DNA of 64,000 bases from Bacteroides intestinalis (GCF_003464595.1 NZ_QRZF01000004.1:1-64000); one strand, 5' to 3'. Shown: positions 51,827 through 61,916, counted from the first letter of the stretch. Notes: generated by a model from the letters alone, not told the origin. Numbers and translations: made by a program.

Positions 51827-51928
51827 TTATTCTCAAGCCTATGAGAATGTTTTCTCACAGGCTTGAGAATAAAATCTCACAGGTGTGAGAAAACATTCTC
51901 CCTACGGTGAGAATAAAAGAATTATTCT
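51827..51928. repeat. Alternating inverted-repeat array before sprA
   Basis: About nine TTCTCA/TGAGAA-type units alternate in strand at spacings of roughly 9-14 bases. They form overlapping perfect inverted repeats: 51827-51840 with 51859-51872 (14 bp), 51843-51859 with 51884-51900 (17 bp), 51875-51881 with 51884-51890 (7 bp), and 51910-51916 with 51922-51928 (7 bp). The first two share base 51859 and interleave, so they cannot form together in RNA. The array ends 17 bases before the sprA ATG. Confidence 0.8.
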
Positions 51929-51944
51929 ACCGAAAGATAAAAAC

Positions 51945-54900
51945 ATGAAGTCTCCTCGTATACGACATATCATCTGGTTATTGCTGCTGTGGTTCATGCC
52001 TGGCAGCTTTGTCGTTATGGGACAGAATGTAAATGGGGAGAGTGCACAAGAAGCAGAAAATGTACAGGATACAATAGCTCCGCGATATTCCGTTCGCAAG
52101 ACCGTGCCGGGTACACTAAAAGACCTTTCTCCCCACCCTGCCGACCTGCAATCACCCATGAACCTGCGAACCGAGGCAGAATATGATGCAAAAACAGACA
52201 GATACTACATACGCACAAAATTAGGGAATACCGAAATCGGTGTACCGATGGTACTGACCCCCGAAGAATATCTGGATTGGACGTTGAAACAATCCATGCA
52301 ATCTTATTATCGCCAAAAGAACGGAGAACAAATCGGCAAAGGAAAAGAGGCTTTTGACTTTATGGATATGAAGTTCAACCTTGGTCCGGCAGAGAAATTG
52401 TTCGGCCCCGGTGGGGTACAGATACGTACACAAGGTAATGCAGAGCTCAGCTTCGGCATGACGTACAAAAATGTGAAGAACCCCTCACTTCCGGAAAGTC
52501 AACGCAAAACACTCGGTTTTGACTTTGACGAAAAAATTAATATCAACGTCAATGGAAAAGTAGGTGACAAGGTGAATATGAATATGAACTACAACACCGA
52601 TGCAACCTTTGATTTTGACACCAAACGGCTGAAACTGAAATATGAGGGAAAAGAAGATGAAATCATCAAACTGATTGAAGCCGGTAATGTGAGCATGTCC
52701 ACCAATAACTCACTAATACGCGGGGCATCCGCACTGTTCGGTATTCGCACAGACCTGCAATTTGGCAAACTAAAGCTACAGGCTGTTATCAGCCAGCAAG
52801 AGAGTGAAGCCAAAACAGTGACAAGCCGCGGTGGTGCACAAACCACAACTTTCGACTTCTCCGCAGATAATTACGAAGAAAATCGTCACTTTTTTCTAGC
52901 CCATTATTTCCGGGATACTTATGACAAAAACCTGACCCAACTTCCAAACATCCTTTCGGGAGTTACAATTAACCGAATTGAAGTATGGGTAACCAATAAA
53001 CGAAATAACTATGATAATCCCCGCAATATTGTAGCATTAACAGACCTCGGGGAAGCCTTTCATATTGGTAACAACACAGCTTGGCAAGGAACAGGAAATC
53101 CATCCAACCCTACTTCCAATGTCAATGCACCCACCAACAATGCCAATACCCTTTATGCGCAGATGACCAGTACCTATGCTGCTGCCCGCGACATCAGCCA
53201 AGTAAGCAACACCATGAACAATATTCCCGGTGTAGAGGGAGGTATGGATTATGAGAAGATTGAAAGTGCCCGGCTTCTCACTTCTTCGGAATATACTTTG
53301 AACAGTAAGCTAGGTTATATTTCACTAAAACAAACCCTGCAACCGGATGAAGTGTTGGCAGTCGCTTTTGAATACACACTGGGGGGACGGAGTTATCAGG
53401 TAGGTGAATTTTCTTCTGACATCAAAGAGACAGGACAAAGCTTATTTGTTAAACTATTGAAGAATACGGCTAACTCTCCCGATGCCGCCTGCTGGGATCT
53501 GATGATGAAAAACGTCTATAGCCTCAATGCCTACTCTGTTCAAAAGGAGAAGTTCCAGTTGAATATCACCTACCAAAGTGATACGACAGGTGTGTATCTA
53601 CGTTATATTCCCGAAGGCAAGATTGCCAAAATGCCTCTATTACGCGTCATGAATCTCGACCGCCTCAATAGCCAGAATCAAACAGGTGCAGACGGTTTCT
53701 TCGACTTTGTAGAAGGCTATACTGTAACTGCTGCAGACGGACGTATTTATTTTCCGGTTGTAGAACCTTTCGGCAGTCATTTGCGAAAAGCAATCGGCAA
53801 TGATGCACTGGCAGATAAATACGTATTTCAGGAACTCTATGACTCTACCCGTACTGTTGCCAGGCAAACTGCGGAGAAGAATAAATACCGATTGACGGGA
53901 GAATACCGTGCCTCCAATGCAAATGAAATACGATTGGGAGCCATGAATGTTCCGCAAGGGTCGGTACGTGTAACAGCTGGTGGTATGACGCTCGTTGAGA
54001 ATTCCGACTACACAGTAGATTACACATTGGGAATAGTTACCATCCTCAACCAAAGCATCATAGATGCCGGCACAGCCATCAGTGTAAATCTGGAAAGCAA
54101 CACACTTTACAGCATGCAGCGCAAAACGATGATGGGACTAAACTTCACTTATGATTTCTCGCAAAACTTCTCTTTCGGAGGAAGCATCATGCACCTCAGC
54201 GAAAAACCGCTGACGAGCAAAGTTGCAATGGGCGACGAACCCCTCTCCAACACTTTATGGGGGGTAAATGCCTCATGGAAGAAAGAGAGTCAATGGCTGA
54301 CAAATATGATAGATAAGTTACCTTTTGTCAATGCCACCGTCCCCAGTAGTATCAATCTGGGTGTGGAATTCGCCCACCTCATTCCGGGACATGCCAAAGG
54401 ACTGCAACAAAACGCTTCGTACATCGATGACTTTGAAAGCACGCAAAGTGGTATCGACCTCCGCCAGCCCTCATACTGGATGCTGGCAAGCACTCCCTAC
54501 AGCCCTTCCGCCTCTGCCCTCTTTCCCGAAGCATCACTCAGTAATGATATAAACTATGGAAAAAATCGGGCATTACTGGCATGGTATCATATTGACGGAC
54601 TTTTTACCCGACGCAATTCTTCGCTGACACCGACACACATCAAAAATGATCTCAACCAACTTAGTAATCACTACGTGCGCGAAGTATATGAACAAGAACT
54701 TTTTCCTAATAAGGAAACCCCTTATCAGGAGTCAGCCTCTATGAATGTACTGAACCTGGCATATTACCCGCAGGAACGGGGACCCTATAATCTCGATACG
54801 GATATGAATTCGGATGGTACTCTGCGTAATCCGGAGAAACGCTGGGGAGGTATGATGCGCAAATTGGATACAAGTGACTTTGAAGCTGCAAATATCGAGT

Positions 54901-57900
54901 ATGTTTCATTCTGGCTACTCGATCCTTTCATCTATGCAGAAGATGGTACGCTTATTAAAAATACGACTTCTACCGCCCGCGGAGGTGACCTTTATATCAA
55001 TCTTGGAGAAGTATCCGAAGATATATTGAAAGACGGCAAGAAATTTTTTGAAAATGGTCTGCCCATTGATGGAGATATGACAAAAACCGAAGAAACCGTC
55101 TGGGGACGTGTCCCCAGGGACCGTAGCGTAGTGTATGCCTTCGATAATACTTCCGGTGCACGCCGCCGCCAGGATGTCGGTCTGAACGGACTCTCCACAG
55201 AAGACGAACGTACTTTCTCCACGTATCAGAAATATCTGGAACGAGTACAAGGCATCGTTAATGCCGAAGCTTACCAGAAGTTATACAATGACCCGGCTGG
55301 TGACACTTATCACTATTTCCGGGGCAGTGATTACGACCGGGAGGAACGTAGTATCCTGGATCGTTACAAATACTACAACAATACCGAAGGCAACTCCACA
55401 GCCAGTGAAGACTCCCCGGAGCGATATGACATATCCTCAAAAACCGTGCCCGATGTAGAAGATATCAATCAGGACAATACACTGAACGAGACTGAGAAAT
55501 ATTTCCAATATCGTGTCCGCCTTGCTCCCACCGATCTGAAAGTAGGGCAAAACTATATCACCGACAAAAGAACAGTCAGCGTCCGCCTGCGCAACGGACA
55601 AACAGAAGAAGTGACCTGGTATCAGTTCAAAGTACCTGTACGCAGTGGCGAGGCAGTGGGAAGCATTAAAGATTTTAAATCCATCCGCTTCATGCGTATG
55701 TTCCTGACCGGATTTGAGAAACCCGTTGTACTACGCTTCGCCACACTCGAATTAGTACGTGGTGAATGGCGTACCTATACCGATGCCTTGAACAACACAC
55801 AGCAAGGTGCTTCTACCACCAGTTCCGCTACATTGGATGTATCTGCCGTCAACATCGAAGAAAACGGTGACCGCACCCCGGTAAACTATGTGATGCCTCC
55901 GGGTATTTCCCGCGTCATCGATCCCGGACAACCGCAACTCCGTCAACAGAATGAACAAGCCATGAGCTTGAAGCTGGAAAAGTTGGCTCCCGGTGATGCC
56001 CGTGCCGTCTACAAAAATACCGGTATGGATATGAGGCAGTACAAACGTCTGCAAATGTTTGCCCATGCCGAAGCCTTACCCGATCTCAGTACTGACCCAC
56101 AAGACGGTGAACTCTCCGTATTTATCCGTCTCGGTTCAGACTATCGTAGCAATTATTATGAATACGAAATTCCACTCACACTCACTCCCCACGGAGAATA
56201 TAATGGAAGCACCGCTGCCGGTTGCCTTGCCGTCTGGCCTAAGTCAAATAATCTGGATATCGACCTCGGTGTGCTGACCAATGCAAAAAAGACGCGCAAT
56301 CGCCTGAAGAATATTTCAAATAGTGGTGTAACCTATGCCAAAGTCTATTCCGAATACGATCCGGATAAGCCTGCTAACAAAATAAGTGTAATTGGTAATC
56401 CGTCGTTGGCAGAGGTAAAGACCCTGATGATCGGAGTTCGCAATAATTCTCGTACTGTCAAGTCGGCAGAAATCTGGGTAAACGAACTGCGTCTCACTGA
56501 ATTCAATGAAGAAGGTGGTTGGGCTGCACAGGGCAATCTCAATGTGCAACTCTCTGATATAGGTAGCATCAATCTGGCCGGACACATGGAAACAGCCGGT
56601 TTCGGCGGATTGGAACAAAGTGTCAGTGAACGCCGTCTGGATGACTACTATCAATACAGCTTCACTACTACATTCGACCTTGGACGCTTCTTTCCCAAGA
56701 AAGCCAAACTGACTGCGCCCATTTATTTCTCCTACTCCAAAGAAGCCACCACGCCCAAGTACAATCCACTGGACAAAGATATGTTGTTGGATGATGCACT
56801 TGATGCCTGCACCACCGATTGGGAACGCGACTCACTGATGAATATAGCCCGTGAAATTACTACCTACCGTAATTTCAGCCTCAGCAATGCACGGCTGGGT
56901 ATCACCAGTAAGAATCCCATGCCATACGATCCGGGAAACTTTACTTTCAGCTACTCCCGTTCCCTGCGTCATAATCAAGGCAGTACTACCGCCTATGAAA
57001 ATGAAACAGACTGGCGTGCTGCTATGACTTATAACTACGCTCCCATATACCGTCCATGGGAACCTTTCAAAAGCATGGAAAACAAGTCTCCCTGGATGCG
57101 TTTTATTAAGGAACTCAATCTGAATTGGCTACCTCAAAGTATATCATTCAATACCGACATGACACGCCATTACTACGAACTGCAACTCCGTGACCTGGAA
57201 GCATTGACCTCCGGAACATCCGTGGGCAATGGAGACATCAGTATCGAAAGTATTCCAATCTCTGTAGCCAAAGAATTTCTCTGGAACCGTGACTTTGCCC
57301 TGCGCTGGGACCTGACAAAAAGCCTTCGCTTCAATTTCACCTCTGCTACCCACGCTGAAATTGTAGAGCCCTACGGCGTAGTGAATAAAGACCTTTATCC
57401 CGACGAATACACAGCCTGGAAGGATACTGTCCGCCGTAGCCTGCTCTCACTCGGCCGTCCCATCGACTTCCAGCAGACATTCAATGCTACCTATAAACTC
57501 CCATTTGATAAATTCCCCGCCACTGACTGGATCAGTGCAGATCTCCGCTTTGCTTCTTCCTATAACTGGGATCGTGGTGTCTCTTTATCCGAAGGCATAG
57601 AAATGGGAAATACTGTCAGCAACCAACGAAGTATCGATGTAAATTCCCGTTTCAATCTTGAAGCGTTATATAACAAGATCCCCTATCTGAAGCAAGTGAA
57701 CCGTCGTTTCTCTGCCTCGTATCGCAAACCGACATCCCCCAAAGAACAGAAGCCACGTCGCTACGATAAAGAAATACAACTACGTGCAGATACCACCCTC
57801 ACGATACAGCACAATATGAACTCCCGTCGTCCCAAAGTCAGTGCACTTACAGTCGACGGGCGTCGTTATCTTGTAAATTATAAAGTCCTAAGTGCCAATT

Positions 57901-59399
57901 CCCTCCGTATCGATACAAAAGATACGGCACGCATTAAACTTACGATCATTCCCGGGCCCAATCCGGAAGATGGCTGGTGGTATAAATTCGGGCAACATAC
58001 CGCCCGCTTCGCTATGAGCGTGCGCAATTTCAGCTTTACGTACAAGAATACATATGCCATGACCCTTCCCGGCTTCCGTCCTGAAGTCGGTGACATGTTC
58101 GGACAAAAAAAACATGGTGGCTTCCTTGCTCCGGGAATAGATTTTGCTTTTGGTCTTACCGGAGATGGCTACATTGACCGTGCCCTACAAAACGATTGGC
58201 TTGTTTGTAATGACTCCATTGTCAGTCCGGCCAGCAGCAATGCTCTGGAAGACTTGCAACTACGTATTTCCCTGGAACCGATACGTGATCTCAAAATAGA
58301 CCTCACTGCAAATCGTACCCGTAACCGCAGTCGCGAAATGCAATATATGTTCGCAGGCATGCCGGATACCCGCAGTGGCAATTTCTCTATGAGCATCATT
58401 TCTATCGGAAGTTCTTTCGAACGACACAGTGCCGGAGATGGCTACCGTTCCGGTACTTTCGAACGCTTCCGTCGCAACCTCGATGTTATCCGGGATCGTG
58501 TGGAAACTCAGTTCATTGGCGCACAATACCCACAAGGCAGCACCTTTGCCGGTAAGACATTCGATCCAGCCAACGGTACTATCAGCAAACATTCACCGGA
58601 CGTAATGATACCTGCTTTCCTTGCCGCCTATACCGGAAGGAACGCCCGGAACTCAGCCCTCGACTTCTTCCCCAGCCTATTCTCCATGATGCCGAACTGG
58701 CGCATTACCTATACCGGACTCACCAAGATAGCCTGGTTCAAAAAGAATTTCCGCAGCGTCAATCTGAATCACGCCTACCGGAGCACATATAGTGTCGGCA
58801 GCTACAATACTTTCCAAAGTTTCATGAGCTATATGGGCGATCTTGGTTTTGTAGAAGATGTACAAACGGGAAATCCCATTCCTTCATCCCGTTTCGATAT
58901 CAGCATGGTATCCATCAATGAGCAATTCTCTCCCCTCATTGGTATGGACGCCACTCTTAAAAATGGACTTACCGCCAAGGTAGAATATAAAACCAGCCGT
59001 ATTCTGAATCTTAGTATGAGTGCCTGCCAACTGGTAGAAACAGCCTCACGTGACTTTGTAATCGGTTTGGGATACAAGATTGTAAACTTCAACTTATTCA
59101 GCCGCCGCAATGTAAAGGACAGTAAAAATCGTGTCAGCCATGATCTTGCTCTTCGCACCGACATATCATTCCGTAACCAGTCGGCCCTTTGCCGTGATAT
59201 CCAACAAGGATTTGCCCAGGCTACCAATGGAAACAAAGCCCTTAAAATATCCTGTTCTGCAGACTACACCCTAAGTCGCCTCCTAACTTTACGCCTCTAC
59301 TACGATCGCCAGCAAAATACCCCATTGATATCTTCCAGTTCGTACCCGGTTGTCAGTGCCGACTTCGGTTTCAGTATGAAATTCTCACTGACTCGGTAA
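51945..59399 (+). CDS. sprA: Cell surface protein SprA (Sov homologue)
   Basis: This giant protein of 2484 residues has a signal peptide (RIRHIIWLLLLWFMPGSFVVMGQ) and matches SprA/Sov. That protein forms the very large outer-membrane barrel of the type IX secretion translocon in Flavobacterium and Porphyromonas. Seen here are the N-terminal SprA repeat region (LDWTLKQSMQSYYRQKNGE, AELSFGMTYKNVKNPSLPESQRKTLGFDFDEKININVNGKVGDKVNMNMNYNTDATFDFD). Many beta-hairpin segments follow, and the C-terminus is barrel-like, ending FGFSMKFSLTR. The longest frame starts at a GTG inside the repeat array; the ATG at 51945 gives a proper signal peptide. No other type IX genes are present in this window. Confidence 0.92.
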   Translation: MKSPRIRHIIWLLLLWFMPGSFVVMGQNVNGESAQEAENVQDTIAPRYSVRKTVPGTLKDLSPHPADLQSPMNLRTEAEYDAKTDRYYIRTKLGNTEIGVPMVLTPEEYLDWTLKQSMQSYYRQKNGEQIGKGKEAFDFMDMKFNLGPAEKLFGPGGVQIRTQGNAELSFGMTYKNVKNPSLPESQRKTLGFDFDEKININVNGKVGDKVNMNMNYNTDATFDFDTKRLKLKYEGKEDEIIKLIEAGNVSMSTNNSLIRGASALFGIRTDLQFGKLKLQAVISQQESEAKTVTSRGGAQTTTFDFSADNYEENRHFFLAHYFRDTYDKNLTQLPNILSGVTINRIEVWVTNKRNNYDNPRNIVALTDLGEAFHIGNNTAWQGTGNPSNPTSNVNAPTNNANTLYAQMTSTYAAARDISQVSNTMNNIPGVEGGMDYEKIESARLLTSSEYTLNSKLGYISLKQTLQPDEVLAVAFEYTLGGRSYQVGEFSSDIKETGQSLFVKLLKNTANSPDAACWDLMMKNVYSLNAYSVQKEKFQLNITYQSDTTGVYLRYIPEGKIAKMPLLRVMNLDRLNSQNQTGADGFFDFVEGYTVTAADGRIYFPVVEPFGSHLRKAIGNDALADKYVFQELYDSTRTVARQTAEKNKYRLTGEYRASNANEIRLGAMNVPQGSVRVTAGGMTLVENSDYTVDYTLGIVTILNQSIIDAGTAISVNLESNTLYSMQRKTMMGLNFTYDFSQNFSFGGSIMHLSEKPLTSKVAMGDEPLSNTLWGVNASWKKESQWLTNMIDKLPFVNATVPSSINLGVEFAHLIPGHAKGLQQNASYIDDFESTQSGIDLRQPSYWMLASTPYSPSASALFPEASLSNDINYGKNRALLAWYHIDGLFTRRNSSLTPTHIKNDLNQLSNHYVREVYEQELFPNKETPYQESASMNVLNLAYYPQERGPYNLDTDMNSDGTLRNPEKRWGGMMRKLDTSDFEAANIEYVSFWLLDPFIYAEDGTLIKNTTSTARGGDLYINLGEVSEDILKDGKKFFENGLPIDGDMTKTEETVWGRVPRDRSVVYAFDNTSGARRRQDVGLNGLSTEDERTFSTYQKYLERVQGIVNAEAYQKLYNDPAGDTYHYFRGSDYDREERSILDRYKYYNNTEGNSTASEDSPERYDISSKTVPDVEDINQDNTLNETEKYFQYRVRLAPTDLKVGQNYITDKRTVSVRLRNGQTEEVTWYQFKVPVRSGEAVGSIKDFKSIRFMRMFLTGFEKPVVLRFATLELVRGEWRTYTDALNNTQQGASTTSSATLDVSAVNIEENGDRTPVNYVMPPGISRVIDPGQPQLRQQNEQAMSLKLEKLAPGDARAVYKNTGMDMRQYKRLQMFAHAEALPDLSTDPQDGELSVFIRLGSDYRSNYYEYEIPLTLTPHGEYNGSTAAGCLAVWPKSNNLDIDLGVLTNAKKTRNRLKNISNSGVTYAKVYSEYDPDKPANKISVIGNPSLAEVKTLMIGVRNNSRTVKSAEIWVNELRLTEFNEEGGWAAQGNLNVQLSDIGSINLAGHMETAGFGGLEQSVSERRLDDYYQYSFTTTFDLGRFFPKKAKLTAPIYFSYSKEATTPKYNPLDKDMLLDDALDACTTDWERDSLMNIAREITTYRNFSLSNARLGITSKNPMPYDPGNFTFSYSRSLRHNQGSTTAYENETDWRAAMTYNYAPIYRPWEPFKSMENKSPWMRFIKELNLNWLPQSISFNTDMTRHYYELQLRDLEALTSGTSVGNGDISIESIPISVAKEFLWNRDFALRWDLTKSLRFNFTSATHAEIVEPYGVVNKDLYPDEYTAWKDTVRRSLLSLGRPIDFQQTFNATYKLPFDKFPATDWISADLRFASSYNWDRGVSLSEGIEMGNTVSNQRSIDVNSRFNLEALYNKIPYLKQVNRRFSASYRKPTSPKEQKPRRYDKEIQLRADTTLTIQHNMNSRRPKVSALTVDGRRYLVNYKVLSANSLRIDTKDTARIKLTIIPGPNPEDGWWYKFGQHTARFAMSVRNFSFTYKNTYAMTLPGFRPEVGDMFGQKKHGGFLAPGIDFAFGLTGDGYIDRALQNDWLVCNDSIVSPASSNALEDLQLRISLEPIRDLKIDLTANRTRNRSREMQYMFAGMPDTRSGNFSMSIISIGSSFERHSAGDGYRSGTFERFRRNLDVIRDRVETQFIGAQYPQGSTFAGKTFDPANGTISKHSPDVMIPAFLAAYTGRNARNSALDFFPSLFSMMPNWRITYTGLTKIAWFKKNFRSVNLNHAYRSTYSVGSYNTFQSFMSYMGDLGFVEDVQTGNPIPSSRFDISMVSINEQFSPLIGMDATLKNGLTAKVEYKTSRILNLSMSACQLVETASRDFVIGLGYKIVNFNLFSRRNVKDSKNRVSHDLALRTDISFRNQSALCRDIQQGFAQATNGNKALKISCSADYTLSRLLTLRLYYDRQQNTPLISSSSYPVVSADFGFSMKFSLTR

Positions 59400-59439
59400 A
59401 TATATCCGACGGTAGGGGCACAAGTTCGAGGGAAAGCCC

Positions 59440-59447
59440 TATCTTTG
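59440..59447 (+). promoter_or_regulatory. Predicted -7 box of the DUF3843-like gene
   Basis: TATCTTTG, an exact TAnnTTTG match, 21 bases before the ATG at 59469. Confidence 0.55.
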
Positions 59448-59468
59448 TCCAATATAAAGTAAAACAAC

Positions 59469-60470
59469 ATGAAACAATCAAGAATTTACATGAAGCGTTG
59501 GTTAGCAGCTAACGAACGCAGTAAACAAGTTCCGACCGACACCTGGTATTTGCACTTCGCCAGTCAACTACTTCTTTTGATCGATCAATCTCCATTATAC
59601 TGTAAAAAATCTGAAACGGAAAGAGTAGATGCTGCCATTTCATTAACTCTCTACTTCCAAGACTGCATAGCCCAATCAGGTGGGTGGAAAGAGTTTTCAG
59701 ATGCATACTATGGACTGTATAAATCTTATCTGCCCTTCTATACGCTGACGGATGCATATACTCCTGATGAGATCAACGTAGAGGACTTGTCATTTGTACA
59801 ATGGACACTCTTTTCCCGGTATGCCATTTTTGAGGAAGACGAAGTTATCGTCCAAAACCCTCATAACCCCGATTTATTGGCACTCAGCCAGGAAGCATAT
59901 GATCTAATGGATGCTTCATTCGAAGAAGCACCTATTTGCGACGAACCTTCTTCTCCTATTTGGGTGATGGGATTGGATTTACTAGAAATGCCTCAAGTGC
60001 CATTACCCGAAATTAAACCGGGAATGCAACTCAAGAAAGATGTAGAAAATTGTCTGGCATACAGTAAAGGAGAACCACTATTGTATTTCTCTGCATATGA
60101 CGAGCTATGTAAATTCTTTATAGAAGAACTGAAGTGGGAAAATAAAAATGAAAGCCTGCTACCCGAATTAAAAAATGAAAGAAACTTCGTAATCTATGCC
60201 AACGCCAAAGGTATGCTGATTGCCCCGAATGTTTCCTATTGTTTCTGCGATCCGCATAATCCAACATACAATGCAGCAAATGCTGCTGATAGAGGATTCA
60301 AATTATTCACTTATCCGGGAGCTTGTCCCTTCGATCTTGTAAAATATGGTATGGCTAAAGGATTGTTCCCTGATCTGCAACTCCCTTTCCCCGGTGGAAA
60401 AGAAGTATTGCATGATAACTGGGATTTCATTGCGCGGTACTTCTTGTGTGAATATTACGAAGGAGAATGA
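59469..60470 (+). CDS. DUF3843-like hypothetical protein
   Basis: This 333-residue cytoplasmic protein begins MKQSRIYMKRWLAANERSKQVPTDTWYLHFA. It has a mostly helical N-terminal half, and a C-terminal half with VIYANAKGMLIAPNVSYCFCDPHNPTYNA and TYPGACPFDLVKYGMAKGLFPDLQLPFPGG. I recall this pattern from the Bacteroidetes family DUF3843, of unknown function, but the match should be treated as tentative. No catalytic motif or signal is seen. It has its own -7 box right after sprA and is followed by a CATAATT repeat hairpin. Confidence 0.75.
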   Translation: MKQSRIYMKRWLAANERSKQVPTDTWYLHFASQLLLLIDQSPLYCKKSETERVDAAISLTLYFQDCIAQSGGWKEFSDAYYGLYKSYLPFYTLTDAYTPDEINVEDLSFVQWTLFSRYAIFEEDEVIVQNPHNPDLLALSQEAYDLMDASFEEAPICDEPSSPIWVMGLDLLEMPQVPLPEIKPGMQLKKDVENCLAYSKGEPLLYFSAYDELCKFFIEELKWENKNESLLPELKNERNFVIYANAKGMLIAPNVSYCFCDPHNPTYNAANAADRGFKLFTYPGACPFDLVKYGMAKGLFPDLQLPFPGGKEVLHDNWDFIARYFLCEYYEGE

Positions 60471-60483
60471 GAGTAATTACGAG

Positions 60484-60540
60484 TTATGAATTATGAATGG
60501 GCTGCGCAATCATAATTCATAATTCATAATTCATAATTAT
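60484..60540. repeat. CATAATT heptamer repeats with hairpin
   Basis: ATGAATT units (60484-60498) pair perfectly over 15 bp with 60515-60529; four CATAATT copies follow one another at 60511-60538. The repeat lies between convergent genes and may act as a terminator. Confidence 0.75.
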
Positions 60541-60541
60541 C

Positions 60542-61702
60542 CTACATTTCTATAATCTCTTCCTTGCACAGCGTCAATTTCTCTACCCCGTCCGCTGTTA
60601 CTACCCAGGAATTCTCGATACCCAATGGACCGATACCTGGTAATACAATTTTCGGTTCGAGCGCAAATACCATGCCCGGTTCCAACTCCTGCTTCATACG
60701 TGGAGCAAGTACAGGAGCTTCATTGATTTCCAAACCAATGCCATGACCTATAAACTTCGCTTTCTGTCCGGCTCCCATAAAGTAATCAGCAAACCCGGCT
60801 TTAGTAACCATATCGATGGCTGTATTATAAAGATCTTCGCACACAGTCCCTGGTTTTGCTTTTTCTGTTACAGCTTCCTGTATTTCCAAGCAAGTTTGAT
60901 GGGCAGCATAAGCTCTCTCCGGCAACTTACCAATAGAGAACACACGGCTCATATCACCCATATATCCATTGAAGTTTCCACCCATATCCACCATGAGACT
61001 CTGTCCGGGTTGCAACATTGCACCATTCGCACCAATAGGTATAGACGGATCAAGTCCTTCACCCCCTAAAGCAAAATCATAAGGTGCAGGAGCAGTAGCA
61101 TTATCACCAGCCAACAGACTTCCCATAAATATCTCCATACTCTGACCAAAAGTCCGGAAAATCCCCAGACAACCTTCCAGGCGCATCAGACGTTCTATCT
61201 CAATAGACAACTGGCGGTCTGTCATTCCCGGTTGATACACCGAAGGAATTTGCTCATAAGCTTTTGTATGGGCAGCACCCGACCGACGGAACATCTCAAT
61301 CTCAATATTCGTCTTGATACTGCGTGCCTTACGAATAATAGGTGTACCATTCACAACCGTCGCTTCCGGAAAGCAAGCTGCCAGACGGGTATATTCAGTA
61401 TACGACAGTTCATCTCCCTCCAACATTAACTTCACAGGCAGGGGTAGTCCGCACTCCTTCAGTAATTCAGGTAACTGTTCCGGCTTACGGATAGGATGAA
61501 TATGTTCCCCTTCAATATTATTAGGACGCTTGATAAATAAACGTGCCGGAGCATTCAGAGGCAGATAGAGATAACCGCTGACAACACGTCCATACGTATA
61601 GATTAAATTTACATTGCAAGTGATAAGAGCGGCATCAATCTCTTGTTGAGCCATCAAGGCGCGTATTTTATCGCGTCTCAGTTTCAATTCAGGTTGTAAC
61701 AT
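60542..61702 (-). CDS. M24 family Xaa-Pro aminopeptidase
   Basis: This metallopeptidase of about 386 residues is expected to release N-terminal residues that precede proline. The N-terminal creatinase-like domain (ALMAQQEIDAALITCNVNLIYTYGRVVSGYLYLP) is followed by the pita-bread domain. The metal ligands are seen in LMVDMGGNFNGYMGDMSRVF (two Asp), GHGIGLEINEAP (His), VFALEPKIV (Glu) and LGIENSWVV (Glu). No signal peptide is present, so it is cytoplasmic. The longest frame opens at a TTG at 61732 that is part of a minus-strand TACCTTTG -7 box, so the ATG at 61702 (MLQPELKLRRDKIRAL) is the start. A large hairpin repeat lies just upstream. Confidence 0.92.
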   Translation of the reverse strand: MLQPELKLRRDKIRALMAQQEIDAALITCNVNLIYTYGRVVSGYLYLPLNAPARLFIKRPNNIEGEHIHPIRKPEQLPELLKECGLPLPVKLMLEGDELSYTEYTRLAACFPEATVVNGTPIIRKARSIKTNIEIEMFRRSGAAHTKAYEQIPSVYQPGMTDRQLSIEIERLMRLEGCLGIFRTFGQSMEIFMGSLLAGDNATAPAPYDFALGGEGLDPSIPIGANGAMLQPGQSLMVDMGGNFNGYMGDMSRVFSIGKLPERAYAAHQTCLEIQEAVTEKAKPGTVCEDLYNTAIDMVTKAGFADYFMGAGQKAKFIGHGIGLEINEAPVLAPRMKQELEPGMVFALEPKIVLPGIGPLGIENSWVVTADGVEKLTLCKEEIIEM

Positions 61703-61729
61703 CTCTTTGTTATTTATAATTTCGAGATG

Positions 61730-61737
61730 CAAAGGTA
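61730..61737 (-). promoter_or_regulatory. Predicted -7 box of the M24 peptidase gene
   Basis: Minus-strand TACCTTTG, an exact TAnnTTTG match. It lies 27 bases before the chosen ATG, and its -33 region falls in the hairpin repeat. Confidence 0.6.
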
Positions 61738-61746
61738 AGAAAAAAA

Positions 61747-61833
61747 CAGTGATTAGTGGTGAGTGATTAGTGATTAATACATAGCGCCCATACCCTGCAC
61801 AGCATTAATCACTAATCACTCACCACCAATCAC
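61747..61833. repeat. 31-bp inverted repeat of TGATTAG-type heptamers
   Basis: 61747-61777 pairs with 61803-61833 over 31 bp with one mismatch, around a 25-base loop. The arms consist of GTGATTA/GTGAGTG units. It lies between the gdh terminator and the M24 promoter. Confidence 0.85.
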
Positions 61834-61836
61834 TAT

Positions 61837-61878
61837 AAAAAAAGTACTGCCCTACGCCTTCACAGGCAGGGGCAGCAC
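61837..61878 (-). terminator. Terminator of the second glutamate dehydrogenase gene
   Basis: On the minus strand a GC-rich stem (61878-61870 with 61852-61844, one G-T pair) with an inner GCCT/AGGC stem is followed by a run of seven T. It starts 39 bases after the stop. Confidence 0.85.
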
Positions 61879-61916
61879 AAACCACAAATACAAATACAAC
61901 TAAACAAAGTTTTCCT

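Noticed and set aside
55752..56066. Long antisense frames inside sprA (and similar ones in murA, maeB, gdh and amidase genes)
   Set aside because: They lie entirely opposite well-supported genes, have odd composition and no promoter or family match; they follow from codon bias of the real gene.
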